NCBI GenBank assembly: GCA_027596035.1
Contig: JADGJA010000060.1
Span: 1 to 53,505 of the forward strand
Length of the DNA: 53,505 bases
DNA from: Thoreauomyces humboldtii
Lineage: Eukaryota; Chytridiomycota; Chytridiomycetes; Spizellomycetales; Powellomycetaceae
Reading direction: 5' to 3'
The notes below the pieces were generated by a model that saw nothing but the letters and a program-made list of their open reading frames with translations, made no database searches and was not told the origin of the DNA. The position numbers were made by a program, and so were the translations under genes. How positions within the stretch are numbered: the stretch's first letter is position 1; each line of letters begins with the position of its first letter. Shown in pieces: positions 1 to 9,956 of this stretch.

Positions 1-480
1 GGGGAGGCCCTTCGGTCCGGTGCCCCCCCACCCCGCCGTTGTTCGTTGCGAGAGAGCGAAAAGGGTTGGAGAGGCAAGGGGAGGGAAGGAGGGAGGGGAA
101 GCATATGCGTCCGTCCGACGTCTGTGTGTCTCTCGCGGGTCGCTCAAACCTCATCCGTTGGGTGGGTCGGGTCTCGGCGCGTTCTTTCCCCCCCGCAGAG
201 GGTCGTCTCCCGTTCTCGGACAGCTTCCCTACTGTAGATCCTACAGATATCATACTCGAACAAGCAAAGCATAGGGGGCTCCTTTCAAGAAAAGGACCTA
301 TACATACGCTGCCTGCCTTCCCATCTGCATTGTCCGAGCATCTACGTCGAACATAACGCTCTACAACATTGTCAGTCTCCTCTACTTTGGATCCATGATG
401 CGCTGGTTCGTCAACTGGTAAGGATGCTCAAGTCAGTTCACCAGACACTTTGCGCGTCTCATCGAAGCGACGGTCAACAG

Positions 481-819
481 AACAAAGGATTTCACCTTCT
501 CGATCTAGAAGCCGGCGACGGGGAATCGCGCCACCATCACCGAGCTGCCCAAGGACTTCAACAACATGCAAAGTCCATGGGGATGGGAATGGGGACGGAC
601 GATCCTGCCAAAGAACGAGCGATCGAGATGCTGGCGATCGCAAAAAGGGTCCGTCTCGTGGGTGCTCTGATAGCTGCCGACAAGATCCTCGTCATCCTCC
701 TCTACGTTGTCATTCTCATCCATGGGATGATTGCATGGTTGAAACCGGAGATGATAAACGCGCCGTTCGGTATCTACGCCATCTTCGACCTTTGGGATAC
801 CCAGGTGAGAACGCAGTGA
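481..819 (+). CDS. Possible exon(s) of an unrecognised membrane protein
   Basis: An open frame ending in a stop at 817-819 encodes a charged, His/Met/Gly-rich segment, then one clear hydrophobic helix (about 721-790, rich in Leu, Val and Ile) and a second mildly hydrophobic stretch. Just upstream, 305-418 is open in a frame that also reads as a hydrophobic segment ending Met-Met-Arg-Trp-Phe-Val-Asn, followed by a good donor (GTAAGG at 419). A gene with several exons and membrane helices is therefore likely. I could not join the two pieces in frame: the simplest splice creates a stop. A donor-like GTGAGA at 810 suggests one more short exon. I recognise no family. The gene may extend off the left edge. 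Confidence 0.3.
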   Translation, partial: NKGFHLLDLEAGDGESRHHHRAAQGLQQHAKSMGMGMGTDDPAKERAIEMLAIAKRVRLVGALIAADKILVILLYVVILIHGMIAWLKPEMINAPFGIYAIFDLWDTQVRTQ

Positions 820-883
820 CGATCACCCCAGACGATGTGATTCCGATAGCGGGGACGTCCTCGATGCTGCATAATTGTTGATA

Positions 884-1317
884 TTTATTGTATTTGGGAC
901 TAAGAGCCCACCCGCCCCTCTGCATCCAAACATGACGGATGGGACTTCTCCTCTGTTCCCTCTACGCTGTATCCTCTCCCCTGATCCCGTCTGTTGCCTG
1001 CGCGTCTGCCTGCGGGTTTGGATAAAGGGTCCATTGCCGCTGGACTGTCGACTGTGTGCGACGAGACCCCAACATCAGAAGGCCCTGTTCTGCGTTCCCC
1101 ATCGCATTCCCCATCGCCATCCCTGAAGCATTCCACAAACAGCAGCAGCACCACCACCACCACACCTCTCGTCAAAGGAAAGGAGGCAGAATACGCATCT
1201 CTTGATATCTCCATCGCGGGCTGTTTTTTTTTTGTTGCTCTCTCTTTGGCCTCTGTCGTATTCTCTCTGTATGAATTCCAAGTGTCGAACGCGCACCCTT
1301 TTCCAAGCACTCGCCCA
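884..1317 (+). other. Leader region before the zinc-finger gene
   Basis: No separate gene is visible. The zinc-finger frame stays open upstream to about 994 but has no ATG before 1318, so this is read as promoter and 5' leader. It holds a short CAG/CAC triplet run (about 1140-1166) and a run of nine T at about 1223-1232. Confidence 0.5.
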
Positions 1318-2883
1318 ATGCTAGTTTCGCAGTCTCTTGTTGAAATGTCCGTTCAAGATCAAGAGCAGCAGCAGCAGCAGTTACCCATCGCTGACATTGC
1401 CGACGCAACCATCGCGGATGCCACCGCTGCCGTCGTTGTGAACGGGATCGTCCCTTCCACCCTCAAGACGGAAGTCGTTGCACCCGCCGCGCCTCCATCC
1501 CAGGAGCCTCCTCGTATCGCGGCAGACTCTCCGGAGCCAAGCATTGATCTTGCGGTGGAAGACAAGATGGAGCTAGACGAAGACAAGGCGACAGTGGACG
1601 ACGCAAAATCAGAACTTCACTTTGCCTCTTCCGCTTCCAACAGGTTTGCCGGAACCTGCCCGACTTTGACTGCCGCTGTCGGCAGCGATCCGTCCATTCA
1701 ACTGCAGGCCTTCCGTGCTTCGGCCGCCTTCAACGTTATCCCAATCTCTCTGCACCGCAACGACACGTATCTCACTTCTTCGGATTCCTTGGTCGCCGAC
1801 ACATTGAGGAGACGTCGTGAGTTCCTGACCGATCGTTCCCGTTGCCGAGACCTCTTGCTTCTCCACGGAGTGGCCTTTGCCAATGAGGAACTGGATCGCA
1901 TCATTTGTTTGCAGTACGTCGACCTCGGTCGTCTAAGTCCGTGCAGGAACCCTTCGTACGGGTCTTCGTCACAGCATGGTCGCGCCGTCGTTTCGGAGAA
2001 GGACGAGATCCAAGGACTCTCGGGCTGGCTAGCCAGCTGGCGCAGCTATCAGATCGCCAATGCTCTCCTCTACCCGGCGCGGACGGACGAACTCCGAGCT
2101 TACGCCGACCACATCACAGCCATCTCCAGCCAGTACCCGTGGCACGCACTCTACGATTACGACAAGCGTCGTCGTCAACACGCCGCAGACAACCTGTCCG
2201 GTTCCTTGGAGGAATACGAGAGCGAGCTTCACGTGGCTTACCTCCGTCCTCACAGGCTTCAAAAGGACAACAACTCGACGAATCATCATGACTACTCGAA
2301 GGACAGTGGCAAGGGCGAGTCGGGCGATCTTCGCTCCCACCTCAACCACAACAACAACAACAACAACAACAACAACCACTATCGTGACTCGTCATCCAAC
2401 GGAGGAGGACCCGACCGTCGCAACAAGTCGCCACCCCCTCGTCCTGCTCCCTACAACAATAACAACAGGAGCAGCAGCATCGTCCGAAATTCCACATCAT
2501 CGACATACCGACCGCAATCATCCTCTCAGTCCTCCTCGTCCACTTCGCGTCCGAACGATCATCGCGATTCGTACAGCAGCAACAACAACAACAATAACAA
2601 CAACAACAAGAACAACAACGGCGGCAACAACAACGGCAACAGCAATAGCAATGGAAATGGAAACAGCAGTAGTAGCAACAACAACAACGGTAACAACAAC
2701 AACGTCGATGCCAATCGAGACCGAATAGACACGCGGAACGGTCGTCCCTGCTTTTCGTGGAACTCTCAGGCTGGATGCACCAAGACAGACTGTCGGTACC
2801 TTCATCACTGCATCGACTGCAGGTCGATGGGCAGATGTCTGCCCAGCTGTCCAAGCAAGGAGCGCAGGCGGTATCCTCAGTAA
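1318..2883 (+). CDS. Poly-Asn/poly-Gln protein with C-terminal C-x8-C-x4-C-x3-H zinc finger
   Basis: One uninterrupted frame gives about 521 residues from the ATG at 1318; the ATG at 1345 (512 residues) is an alternative. In order: a poly-Gln tract near the N-terminus, an Ala/Val/acidic linker, a folded-looking middle (about 1690-2200) with Trp, Tyr and Arg spaced as in Trp...Ser-Tyr...Tyr-Pro...Glu-Leu...Tyr, then long Asn runs and Ser-rich linkers. The end is a cysteine cluster: Cys-x8-Cys-x4-Cys-x3-His, then His-Cys-x2-Cys and further Cys. The finger resembles CCCH RNA-binding fingers but with four rather than five residues in the second gap. The middle-plus-finger layout recalls C3H1 proteins linked to fungal mobile elements. 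That is a resemblance, not a proven origin. Function unknown. Confidence 0.75.
   Translation: MLVSQSLVEMSVQDQEQQQQQLPIADIADATIADATAAVVVNGIVPSTLKTEVVAPAAPPSQEPPRIAADSPEPSIDLAVEDKMELDEDKATVDDAKSELHFASSASNRFAGTCPTLTAAVGSDPSIQLQAFRASAAFNVIPISLHRNDTYLTSSDSLVADTLRRRREFLTDRSRCRDLLLLHGVAFANEELDRIICLQYVDLGRLSPCRNPSYGSSSQHGRAVVSEKDEIQGLSGWLASWRSYQIANALLYPARTDELRAYADHITAISSQYPWHALYDYDKRRRQHAADNLSGSLEEYESELHVAYLRPHRLQKDNNSTNHHDYSKDSGKGESGDLRSHLNHNNNNNNNNNHYRDSSSNGGGPDRRNKSPPPRPAPYNNNNRSSSIVRNSTSSTYRPQSSSQSSSSTSRPNDHRDSYSSNNNNNNNNNKNNNGGNNNGNSNSNGNGNSSSSNNNNGNNNNVDANRDRIDTRNGRPCFSWNSQAGCTKTDCRYLHHCIDCRSMGRCLPSCPSKERRRYPQ
2347..2376 (+). repeat. (AAC)n microsatellite coding poly-Asn
   Basis: Ten or so AAC units in frame, encoding an Asn run in the zinc-finger protein. 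Likely length-variable between strains. Confidence 0.9.
2578..2711 (+). repeat. Interrupted (AAC)n / Asn-Gly-Ser repeat
   Basis: Long AAC-rich tract broken by GGC, GGT, AGC and AAT codons, giving poly-Asn with Gly and Ser just before the zinc finger. The frame is kept throughout. Confidence 0.85.
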
Positions 2884-3449
2884 ACAAGCGGAAGCAGGAA
2901 AAAGTACCCATTCGGAATCTCTCCCTCTCTCTCTGTCTCTCTCTCTCTGTCTCTCGCTTTCATTCTTCGTATACCATCCTTTCCCCACCTGGCGTCTGTC
3001 TTTTGGAGTTGACAAGTGCTGGACCCTGTACATGGTCACTAGAACTCTTCTGTTTCTCTCATCTCGTGTAGCTCGCTTGTTTTGAATAGAGATCTTCAAC
3101 ACGATTTCCTGTCCGTTTCTTCCTCCCATCGTCGCTCCCGCTTCTGAATCGAGGGGATGCGTAGATGCATGCATCATTCTTTCCGTATCCAAACGCACGC
3201 ATAAGGTATATGATCTGCTCGTCTGATTCCACTTCCTTCGTTGCGCACAAGGAACCAGGCAAAACACGAAAGGCGGTGACGTCCCAGAAGAAAAGGATAT
3301 GGGTCCATTGTGTATTGATGATTTTTTTCAATGATGTTCCTCCTCCTTCTTCTCCCTCAACGCGGGAAAGACGTTCTCATCCCTCTGCTCGTCCCACTTC
3401 TCGACCTACGCAACGCAGAAAAGAACGCGATGAGAAGGGGGCATCCCAC
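2884..3449. other. Intergenic, convergent 3' ends
   Basis: Lies between the zinc-finger gene and the stop of COX12. It contains a pyrimidine microsatellite of TCTC/TCTG units (about 2922-2957). No coding frame is convincing. Confidence 0.6.
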
Positions 3450-3775
3450 CTACGCAACGTGCGGGGGGTTCTGTAACGGCTTTACCCATTTCTCGGGACA
3501 CAGCGACGTGAAGGTCTTTTTGAACTGGTGACAGGGAGGAAATTCCTCGCCCTTTGCTGCCACGCACTTGTAGTGGTCCACGTAGTTCTGCCAGCAGTTC
3601 TTTGCCTGTGAAGGAAATAAGGTCCGAGGCGTTGAGCATGGAGGAAGTATGAGAGGATAAGTGGGTCAATGGGGTGAAGAAGTGTAACCTGGTTGGTGTT
3701 TGGGAAGCGGGAGTCGAAGCCTGCGGTCTTGAGCTCGATCTGAGGGGTGGATGGTTGATCCTCTTCGTCGGACAT
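3450..3775 (-). CDS. COX12: Cytochrome c oxidase subunit VIb (Cox12)
   Basis: Two exons, 3689-3775 and 3450-3605, joined over an 83-base intron, give 80 residues, the usual length for this subunit. The join reads Asn-Thr-Asn-Gln-Ala-Lys-Asn-Cys-Trp-Gln-Asn-Tyr, a hallmark of the family. The coiled-coil-helix-coiled-coil-helix fold is marked by Cys-x9-Cys and Cys-x10-Cys, the redox pairs oxidised by the Mia40 relay in the intermembrane space. In the family this subunit sits on the intermembrane-space face of complex IV. The gene diverges from CIA2, with about 630 bases between the two starts. Confidence 0.96.
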
Positions 3776-4406
3776 GGTATGGCTAGCGCAGGAGAAGGGA
3801 GCGTAAGCGGTTGAAGGAGGAAGGTATGGGTTCTACTGGGAAAGAATGTCGTTGGAATGTAGTGGAGTGGGGGGATGGGCGCCGGGTACACAGGAATTCA
3901 ACCGTTGGGTTCTCCTTTCGGACAGCCCCACAACGGCAACTCTTCCCCGGCCGTCTCAAGCAAATAGATGAGGGTCGCTATGACTGGCCAGCGAGTTCCG
4001 GGAATCATGGCAACGATCGGGGTGCTCAGCGTGTATGTGTCCTCAGCGCTCCGAGAATGACGCAGATCCGTTTCGAAAGCAACCTTCCTCTCGGAGATCA
4101 TACTTCCATCACGTACGTCGCGGGGCCGCCTCTGGTAAGGACAACGCACTTTCATGGTTCTTCGGGCATCTCTGTGGGTGGCCCTGAGGCCACCGGAATC
4201 ATAGAAGGTGCAGCAGCAAGTGAGACCTGTCAGGCTCAACCGATGCAAGTTCGTGAGGCCTGGTGTCACCTCGAGAAAAATGACAAACCCGCGCTCCTCT
4301 CTTCATCCTTCGTCTTTCCTGTCACAAGAGTCAAAACCACATTCCCGGCGGGCATTCCTCAGTGACTTTCCAAGGAGCGTGGGAAAAGGAACACCTCGAG
4401 GCATCA
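3776..4406. other. Divergent promoter region, COX12 / CIA2
   Basis: About 630 bases between two outward-reading ATGs (3775 minus, 4407 plus). Several frames are open here, but none is conserved-looking or spliced sensibly. No clear TATA or binding-site cluster. Confidence 0.5.
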
Positions 4407-5045
4407 ATGAACGACCAACTCCTCAACGCAAACCCAACAGTTTTCGATGCCGGCGCCTCAAATCGAGCAGCAAGGCCAGAGGACCTGGACGAATCCATCA
4501 CTGATCCTTTCGACGCTCAAGAGATATTCGACCTCATCCGTCACATCAACGATCCAGAGCATCCACTGACCCTCGAGCAGCTCAACGTGGCGCAACCAGA
4601 ACTCGTCACCGTGGACGACCAGGCGAGCCAGGTCCTCGTCAGATTCACCCCGACCATCCCCCACTGCTCCATGGCCACCCTCATCGGTCTCTGCATACGA
4701 GTCAGGCTGCTCCGGTCTCTGCCCGACAGGTTCAAGGTCGACATTCGCGTCTCCGAGGGATCCCATCAGTCCGAGCATGCAGGTGGGGGCAAAGATCGAT
4801 GCTCTGACCTCTTTGCAGGATGTCTGGCAAGAAGCCGAGGACTTATGCCCATTTACTCAAGTGAACAAGCAGCTGAACGACAAGGAGCGTGTGGCCGCAG
4901 CTTTGGAGAACACGCACCTGCTCGAAGTCGTCAACCAGGTGAGCGCGTTTTCCGCTTTCGTGTCCGCCACCGTATCAGTTCCTCCTGATGCTGTCCTTGT
5001 TCCCATGACCAGTGCCTGCTCACCGCCGTCGAGAAAACGGTCTGA
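4407..5045 (+). CDS. CIA2: MIP18-family cytosolic Fe-S assembly factor (Cia2/CIAO2B)
   Basis: Three exons (4407-4782, 4862-4938, 5013-5045) give 161 residues, matching the family. It carries the family core [13 protein letters not shown], the block [15 protein letters not shown] with its reactive Cys, and [10 protein letters not shown] near the end. The start at 4407 gives an N-terminus with the common Leu-Asn-Ala-Asn-Pro motif. In the family, Cia2 works with Cia1 and Met18 to deliver Fe-S clusters to nuclear and cytosolic enzymes such as DNA polymerases and helicases. The last exon encodes only ten residues. Confidence 0.96.
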
Positions 5046-6094
5046 CGCCTCTTGACAGACTGGCCAATCGGATCCTTGCACCGCGGCCTTTCAGGCCAGC
5101 GAATGAAACGGGAAGGCAGACTTCTAGATTCTGGCTTTCTGCTCCGCTACCATTCATGCATTTACGTAGTATCCAAGCAGCCCCCAGATAGATCGCGCGT
5201 GCGGAATCTTTGCGGAAGCCTGGGAAGATGGTGGACGGGGTTCTTCCTACACCCAACAGCTACCTTGCTGAATGTTCCTTGACGAAGAACCGTTAGCTGA
5301 CACATCGCAAACTTGCGCCAAAGTTGGACACGTTTTTGCGCATCCGCATCGAAGTCTTTCGTTCTGCCCATTGAAGTTTAAATCATTTGGAATTTATTCG
5401 GGTTGGGGTAAATCAGCGATCTCAACATAATTAGCTTCTCAACCTTAAAAGAAAAACCTGTATCATAGTTCAGATCCCGGACTGCGCGCATCGCCCCATC
5501 GCCACGCAGATCAAACTTGAAAACCACAACTCCTCACAGTCACACGCCTCGGTTGCAAGGTCGCCGGGAAGTGGCCGCAACGCAGTGTGCCTTCTTCAGT
5601 CCGAATGGTGAAGTTTTGGCATTTCGATGCGGAGATTCAACGGTTCGCAGGTTCGATAGCGGCGCTCGAAAACCTGTCCAGAGCAGAACCCTCGTTTCCC
5701 ACAGCGTCTCCCTCTTATAGGATGTTGACTATGCACAGCAACCCATCACTTCAGAAGGCAGGTCCAAAGATCCCGGCAAGGAAACGCCTACATGTAGTCA
5801 AAGGCAGAACTGTTGCGCTTCCGCCGAGTTGCAGGAACGGGACGGAGGCAGACTCCGCACCAACCACAGCTCCTCCTCCGCTTTAGAGTTATAGCGCTCG
5901 ACCATGTCCGTTGCATGCAGTAAGCATGTACCTAAAATATCCTTGGAGCGGACATTGCTCGTTCTCTCTTATAAACCTTGCTCGAAGATGGACGCCCGCT
6001 CCCTCTTCTGTCTTTTCTTCACATCTCCCACCCCAAAGACGAAAGCGATCAGAGCAGCCCCGTCTTTTCAATCTCGCGAAACCCACAAGCAAAC
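5046..6094. other. Intergenic, no gene recognised
   Basis: About 1 kb with only short open frames. A plus-strand frame near 5610-5886 is open for under 100 codons but has no family resemblance, no clear splice partners and ordinary composition. The right end is the promoter of the next gene. Confidence 0.45.
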
Positions 6095-7215
6095 ATGGTG
6101 AGACGGCATCGCATCATCGCATCATCGCAGCTGGCGAATCGGACTCTCACCGCTCTTTCCAGAACCAGAACACACGAGCAACAATCGACCGTCTTGAGCT
6201 CGACAACCTGGCCCTGCGCGAATACTACGAGCGCAACCTGACCTCGGTAAGATGACAATCTTATCGACATCACTGGATTATCTTAGGACTCAGACTGACG
6301 ATCGGCAACCTCCTGCAGCGCTGGCGATGCACCTTCCGCAAGCGGGAGCCGCTGCCGCTACCCCTCCCCGTCCCCAGAAACTACCCATGCAAGTCCGGCA
6401 TGGACGGCAGCCAGGTAATTCTGCTCTTCCAGCCCTCAGTTCCTAGCGAGACCATGTTCTCATCCTTTGCTCAGCTCCGTGACTTCATGAAAGCTCATGA
6501 AGAAAACCGTGAAGCGGCTCGTATTGCAGCGCTTAAAAAAAAGGAGGAAGAGGAAGAAGCGGCAGCCATTTCGAAAGCAGAACAGGAGCTGAAAATGGCC
6601 CTGGCGTCCCTGAGTGACATCCCGAAATTCCCACGAAAACAACCAGGGGCACGGGAAGCCCAACAGGTCAAGGACGAGGCAACAAGCCTGATAATCCTTG
6701 CGGCTGAAAAGCTGGCAAACGTATGTGATCAACCCATTCCTCTTGACACAGCACAGATGACTTACCTATCGTCATGTGATCCCAGGTTACGCCAACCATC
6801 CGACCAGCCGCGGACGTCATGGCAGCAAGCAGCCCCCCGAAAGAAAAGGTTGTCCGCTTCGCTGATATTGAAGACGAGATCCAAGTCGTACCTAGAGTAA
6901 GCGAGAACAGGATCCCTGTCCATCCCTGACGAGCCAGCAACATAGCCCTGACGAATCCATTCCCCTTCAGGACCCCGAACCGGAGCCACCAGCACCACTC
7001 GTCCCCGTCCTACGTGCGGGTCGTCGAACCGTCTCAGAAGCAACTCTCAACGAGGAGAGCAGCGCACCATCCAAGAAGCGAAAGGTAAAGCTCATCATGG
7101 GTGGCGATGAAATCGAACTCCCATCTCACATTTTCGACAGGGACTCAAGGCTTTCTTCCGTCGCCTCACTCCGTCCGGACTTCGTCCTCGTACCACTGCG
7201 GTGGCCGCATGCTAG
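6095..7215 (+). CDS. Uncharacterised coiled-coil protein with basic C-terminus (parent of a tandem family)
   Basis: Seven exons read cleanly in frame: 6095-6097, 6163-6246, 6319-6414, 6475-6720, 6786-6896, 6971-7084, 7141-7215, giving 242 residues. Exon 1 is only the ATG. Exon 2 is an acidic helix with a Tyr-Tyr-Glu-Arg. Exon 3 is basic and ends in a Pro-Leu repeat. Exon 4 (82 residues) is a Lys/Glu/Ala coiled coil ending Lys-Phe-Pro-Arg-Lys-Gln-Pro-Gly. Exon 5 contains Val-Val-Arg-Phe-Ala-Asp. Exon 6 is Pro/Glu-rich and ends Pro-Ser-Lys-Lys-Arg-Lys, a candidate nuclear signal; exon 7 is basic. All introns are GT...AG and 56-74 bases. I recognise no family. Exons 3-4 recur twice downstream. 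A nuclear or nucleic-acid role is only a guess from the basic tail. Confidence 0.65.
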
Positions 7216-8814
7216 CTTGCTAGATTAGGTAGGTTTCTGGTCTCATCAGCCAATCATCAAGCCGACTCTTACCTTTGTCTTCCTTCGACGTCTCTTCCAC
7301 TCTTGCAGGTGGGGAATAAGGGAGGGAAAATCGACCCTCCGAATTCAGGAAAATCGACCTGGATTCCCCCACATCATATCTCATATCATATCATATCATC
7401 ATAAAATACCAATAAAAATCACATAAAAGTCCAGAACCTTCGCATCGTCAGCGAAACTTTCGTCCAACTTCTTTCTCGGGTCTTCAGGGCCACCGAGCTC
7501 GGTATTGGAAATATGCCCAATAAGGATACTGAATTGGAATAAACGTTCGACTAGTAGATGCGCGAGCTTCGTACAATGACAGTTAGATTGCTTTAAGGTC
7601 AGCGAGGAGGAGAGCAGGTCCCCGCTGAGGAGTAGGGGAAGGGTTCGATAGTTCACAGTTCACATCGTGGACGCCACCCTTCCGACGGCGGGATTTTGCT
7701 CTTAAGTCCATCAGATCTCAATACTCGGCGCTCTTGCATTTGATGCGACGCGCATTGACCCGCATGCTTACCGCATCTGTCCTCCCAATACAGTAGGTAC
7801 GAGGAACTCGAGGAAGCATGATACGGCAAGTATCGACAGCGCGCACTTCATCAATTTTTGATTGAGGACTGGAGGATATGCCGGCAGCTTGCCCAAAAGC
7901 CGAACTCAACAAGCGTTGAGATCTGAAGTTCTAGGAGCTTCTGTAACTATGCCAGAGAGAAGCTAACGCGCCGTCAAAACCCTGTTGTAGGGAGACTCCA
8001 GACGTTTCTTTGCGATCTCGACGTTGCCCGAAGTCTCGTCTCGTTCACCCCTCATCTCTGTCGATAGGGATTGGTTAGCGTAGACAACCTCCCGATTGGA
8101 TACCTCGCAATGATCGCATCTCCCCGCTGCTTCATCTTTTCCTTTCACAACGGAACTCCTGACGGACCCTCGTTTCCACAGAATAGGGCTGTCGAAGCAG
8201 TCGTGACTGGGTCTGGGTTGCGAATCGCGACCGTTCTTTCGTCTTTTACTATGCATCCTTCTGACACCCTCTGCCAGCTTCTTCCAATACAGGACAAAAG
8301 TTTGTACTTGGCTTCCAACTTTTGCGCCAGACTGCCTACTCTTCGAGCTCCTCTCGGCCAGGGAAAATCATCGGAAGCTTGACACGACTGCCTTTTCAAC
8401 TGGCAGTGTCCCCGATTCTGGCCACGCTTTGGGCACAAAAGCGCCGTCGGACTTAATTCCCATGCTCAATTTTGACGTTTGGCCTGGGTTTACGTTCGAT
8501 GCTGTTCATCGCAAGTACAACAAGCAAACGTTGCCCTCGCCCTAGCCCTAGTATCTGGACAGGTCACTGCTAAATAAGCAAACTCCACGTTCTGCTGTCC
8601 GTATGCGTCTGGCCCTCCCCCCATCCCCGTGTCCTTCACATCTACCTGAATTTTCAGATCAACTGCATACTGCCTTACCAGTTTCGCGATGGACAAAAGC
8701 CCGATATGGTGTTCGGGGACCGCGGGTGGGACGTTCCCGGGTCTCAGTTCCAGCCTCGCAACGCCGATGACCTCTAGGAACCACTCACCGAGAGGATGGC
8801 TACTCGCGACCCCG
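7216..8814. other. Intergenic between the coiled-coil gene and its copies
   Basis: About 1.6 kb. An ATCAT-type microsatellite lies at about 7369-7402. Scattered open frames on both strands lack ATG starts or splice logic. The minus-strand reading at about 8490-8815 has a protein-like composition, but I cannot assign it. Confidence 0.4.
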
Positions 8815-8851
8815 CCTCCGAGATACTGCGGCGAGCGCCCAATCTGAAGTT
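8815..8851 (+). repeat. Direct repeat, left copy
   Basis: A block of about 37 bases, starting CCTCCGAGATACTGCGG, recurs at 9226-9262. It marks the 5' edge of each downstream duplication unit, so the two copies arose by unequal exchange or tandem duplication of a unit of about 411 bases. Confidence 0.85.
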
Positions 8852-9225
8852 CCATTCCTAGACGAAGTTTGAATCCCTTGCCCGCTGCCGCTACCTCTTC
8901 CGATCCCCGGTCACTATCCAAGCAAGTCCGGCATGACCGCCAGCCAGGTAATTTTGCTCTTCCAGCGCTTAGTGAGCCTTGTAGCGAGACTATGTTCTCA
9001 TCCTTTGCTCAGCTCCGCCAGTTCTTCGAAGCCCATGAAGAACAGCGCGAAGCGGCTCGTGTCGCTGCGTTAAAAAAAAAGGAGGAAGAGAAGGAAGCGG
9101 CGGCCGTCCTTAAAGCAGAGACAGACTTGAAGACGGCCTTGGAGGCGCTGAACGATGTTCAAAAAATCCCCCGGAAACAACCCGGGGCAGGGGAAGCCAG
9201 AGAGATCAAGGAGGACGCGATACTG
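8815..9225 (+). pseudogene. Partial tandem copy 2 of the coiled-coil gene
   Basis: Matches the end of exon 3, intron 3 (here 8948-9012, 65 bases against 60 in the parent) and most of exon 4 of the gene at 6095-7215. The first 69 exon-4 codons align with the parent without gaps and stay open, then stop matching at about 9221, where the next copy begins. No ATG or exons 1-2 are seen upstream, and a stop precedes the Pro-Leu region in frame. The intron is kept, so this is a DNA-level duplication, not a retrocopy. Probably a fragment. Confidence 0.7.
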
Positions 9226-9262
9226 CCTCCGAGATACTGCGGCGAGCGCCCAATCTGAAGTT
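9226..9262 (+). repeat. Direct repeat, right copy
   Basis: Second copy of the block at 8815-8851, sitting exactly where copy 2 stops resembling the parent gene. Confidence 0.85.
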
Positions 9263-9956
9263 CCTTTCCGAGGTGAAGTTTGAATCCCTTGCCGCTGCCG
9301 CTACCCCTTCCCATCCCATCCCAAGGGACTATCCTTGCGAGTTCGGCACGTCCGCCAGCCAGGTAATTCTGCTCTTCCAGCCCTCAGTTAGCCTCCTAGC
9401 GAGACCATGTTCTCATCCTTTGCTCAGCTCCGCGAGTTTATCAGATCCCACGAAGAACAGCGAGCAGCGGCTCGTGTTGCTGCACTCAAAAGGGAGGAGG
9501 AGGAGGAAGAAGCCGCTGCTGTGGCAAAAACAGAACGGGAGCTCCAAATCGCCTTGGCGGCTTTAAGTGACATCCCCAAATTCCCACGTAAACAACCTGG
9601 GGAAAGCGAAGCCAAACACGTTAAAGAAGAGGCAACCAGGATCATGATCCATGCGGCGGAAACACTTGCCAATGTATGTGATCAACCCCACTCCCCTTGT
9701 CAGAGCATAGATGACTTATCAATCGTCATGCGATTCCTCCAACTAGACCACTCCAACCGTCCCGAACGCAGTCGAGTATCACAACAATAGCGAAAGCTAT
9801 TTGGACGCTTCGCCGAAGTTGTCGATCCTTAGTACTCCCTCCGTTCAAGTCCGTTGCGCAAGCTGTCGACATCGTGGAACTCGGCATGTCAAAGTGTCAA
9901 AGTGGAAGAGAGCACGGACCCCTTACAGCGGACTGGGGCGCTGGGACCTCTATTGA
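9226..9956 (+). pseudogene. Partial tandem copy 3 with a different downstream end
   Basis: Starts with the same roughly 37-base block as copy 2 and contains exon 3, intron 3 (9363-9427), a full 82-codon exon 4 (9428-9673) that aligns gaplessly with the parent, and intron 4 (9674-9746). The exon 5 equivalent opens Thr-Thr-Pro-Thr-Val, like the parent's Val-Thr-Pro-Thr-Ile. It then diverges and stays open to a stop at 9954-9956, encoding a Cys-x2-Cys and basic, aromatic residues. A 5-base insertion in the Pro-Leu region and lack of an obvious ATG argue for a broken gene. The open tail leaves room for a live chimeric one. Confidence 0.55.

Noticed and set aside
994..1317. Upstream extension of the zinc-finger frame
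   Set aside because: Open but without an ATG and containing a T-run; more likely leader than coding.
2342..3267. Cys- or Val-rich minus-strand frames
   Set aside because: They are the reverse reading of the AAC repeat; composition is driven by the repeat alone.
8490..8921. Minus-strand frame with protein-like composition
   Set aside because: It has no ATG, its first part is antisense to duplicated copy 2, and I recognise no family. Worth a profile search but not supported as a gene.
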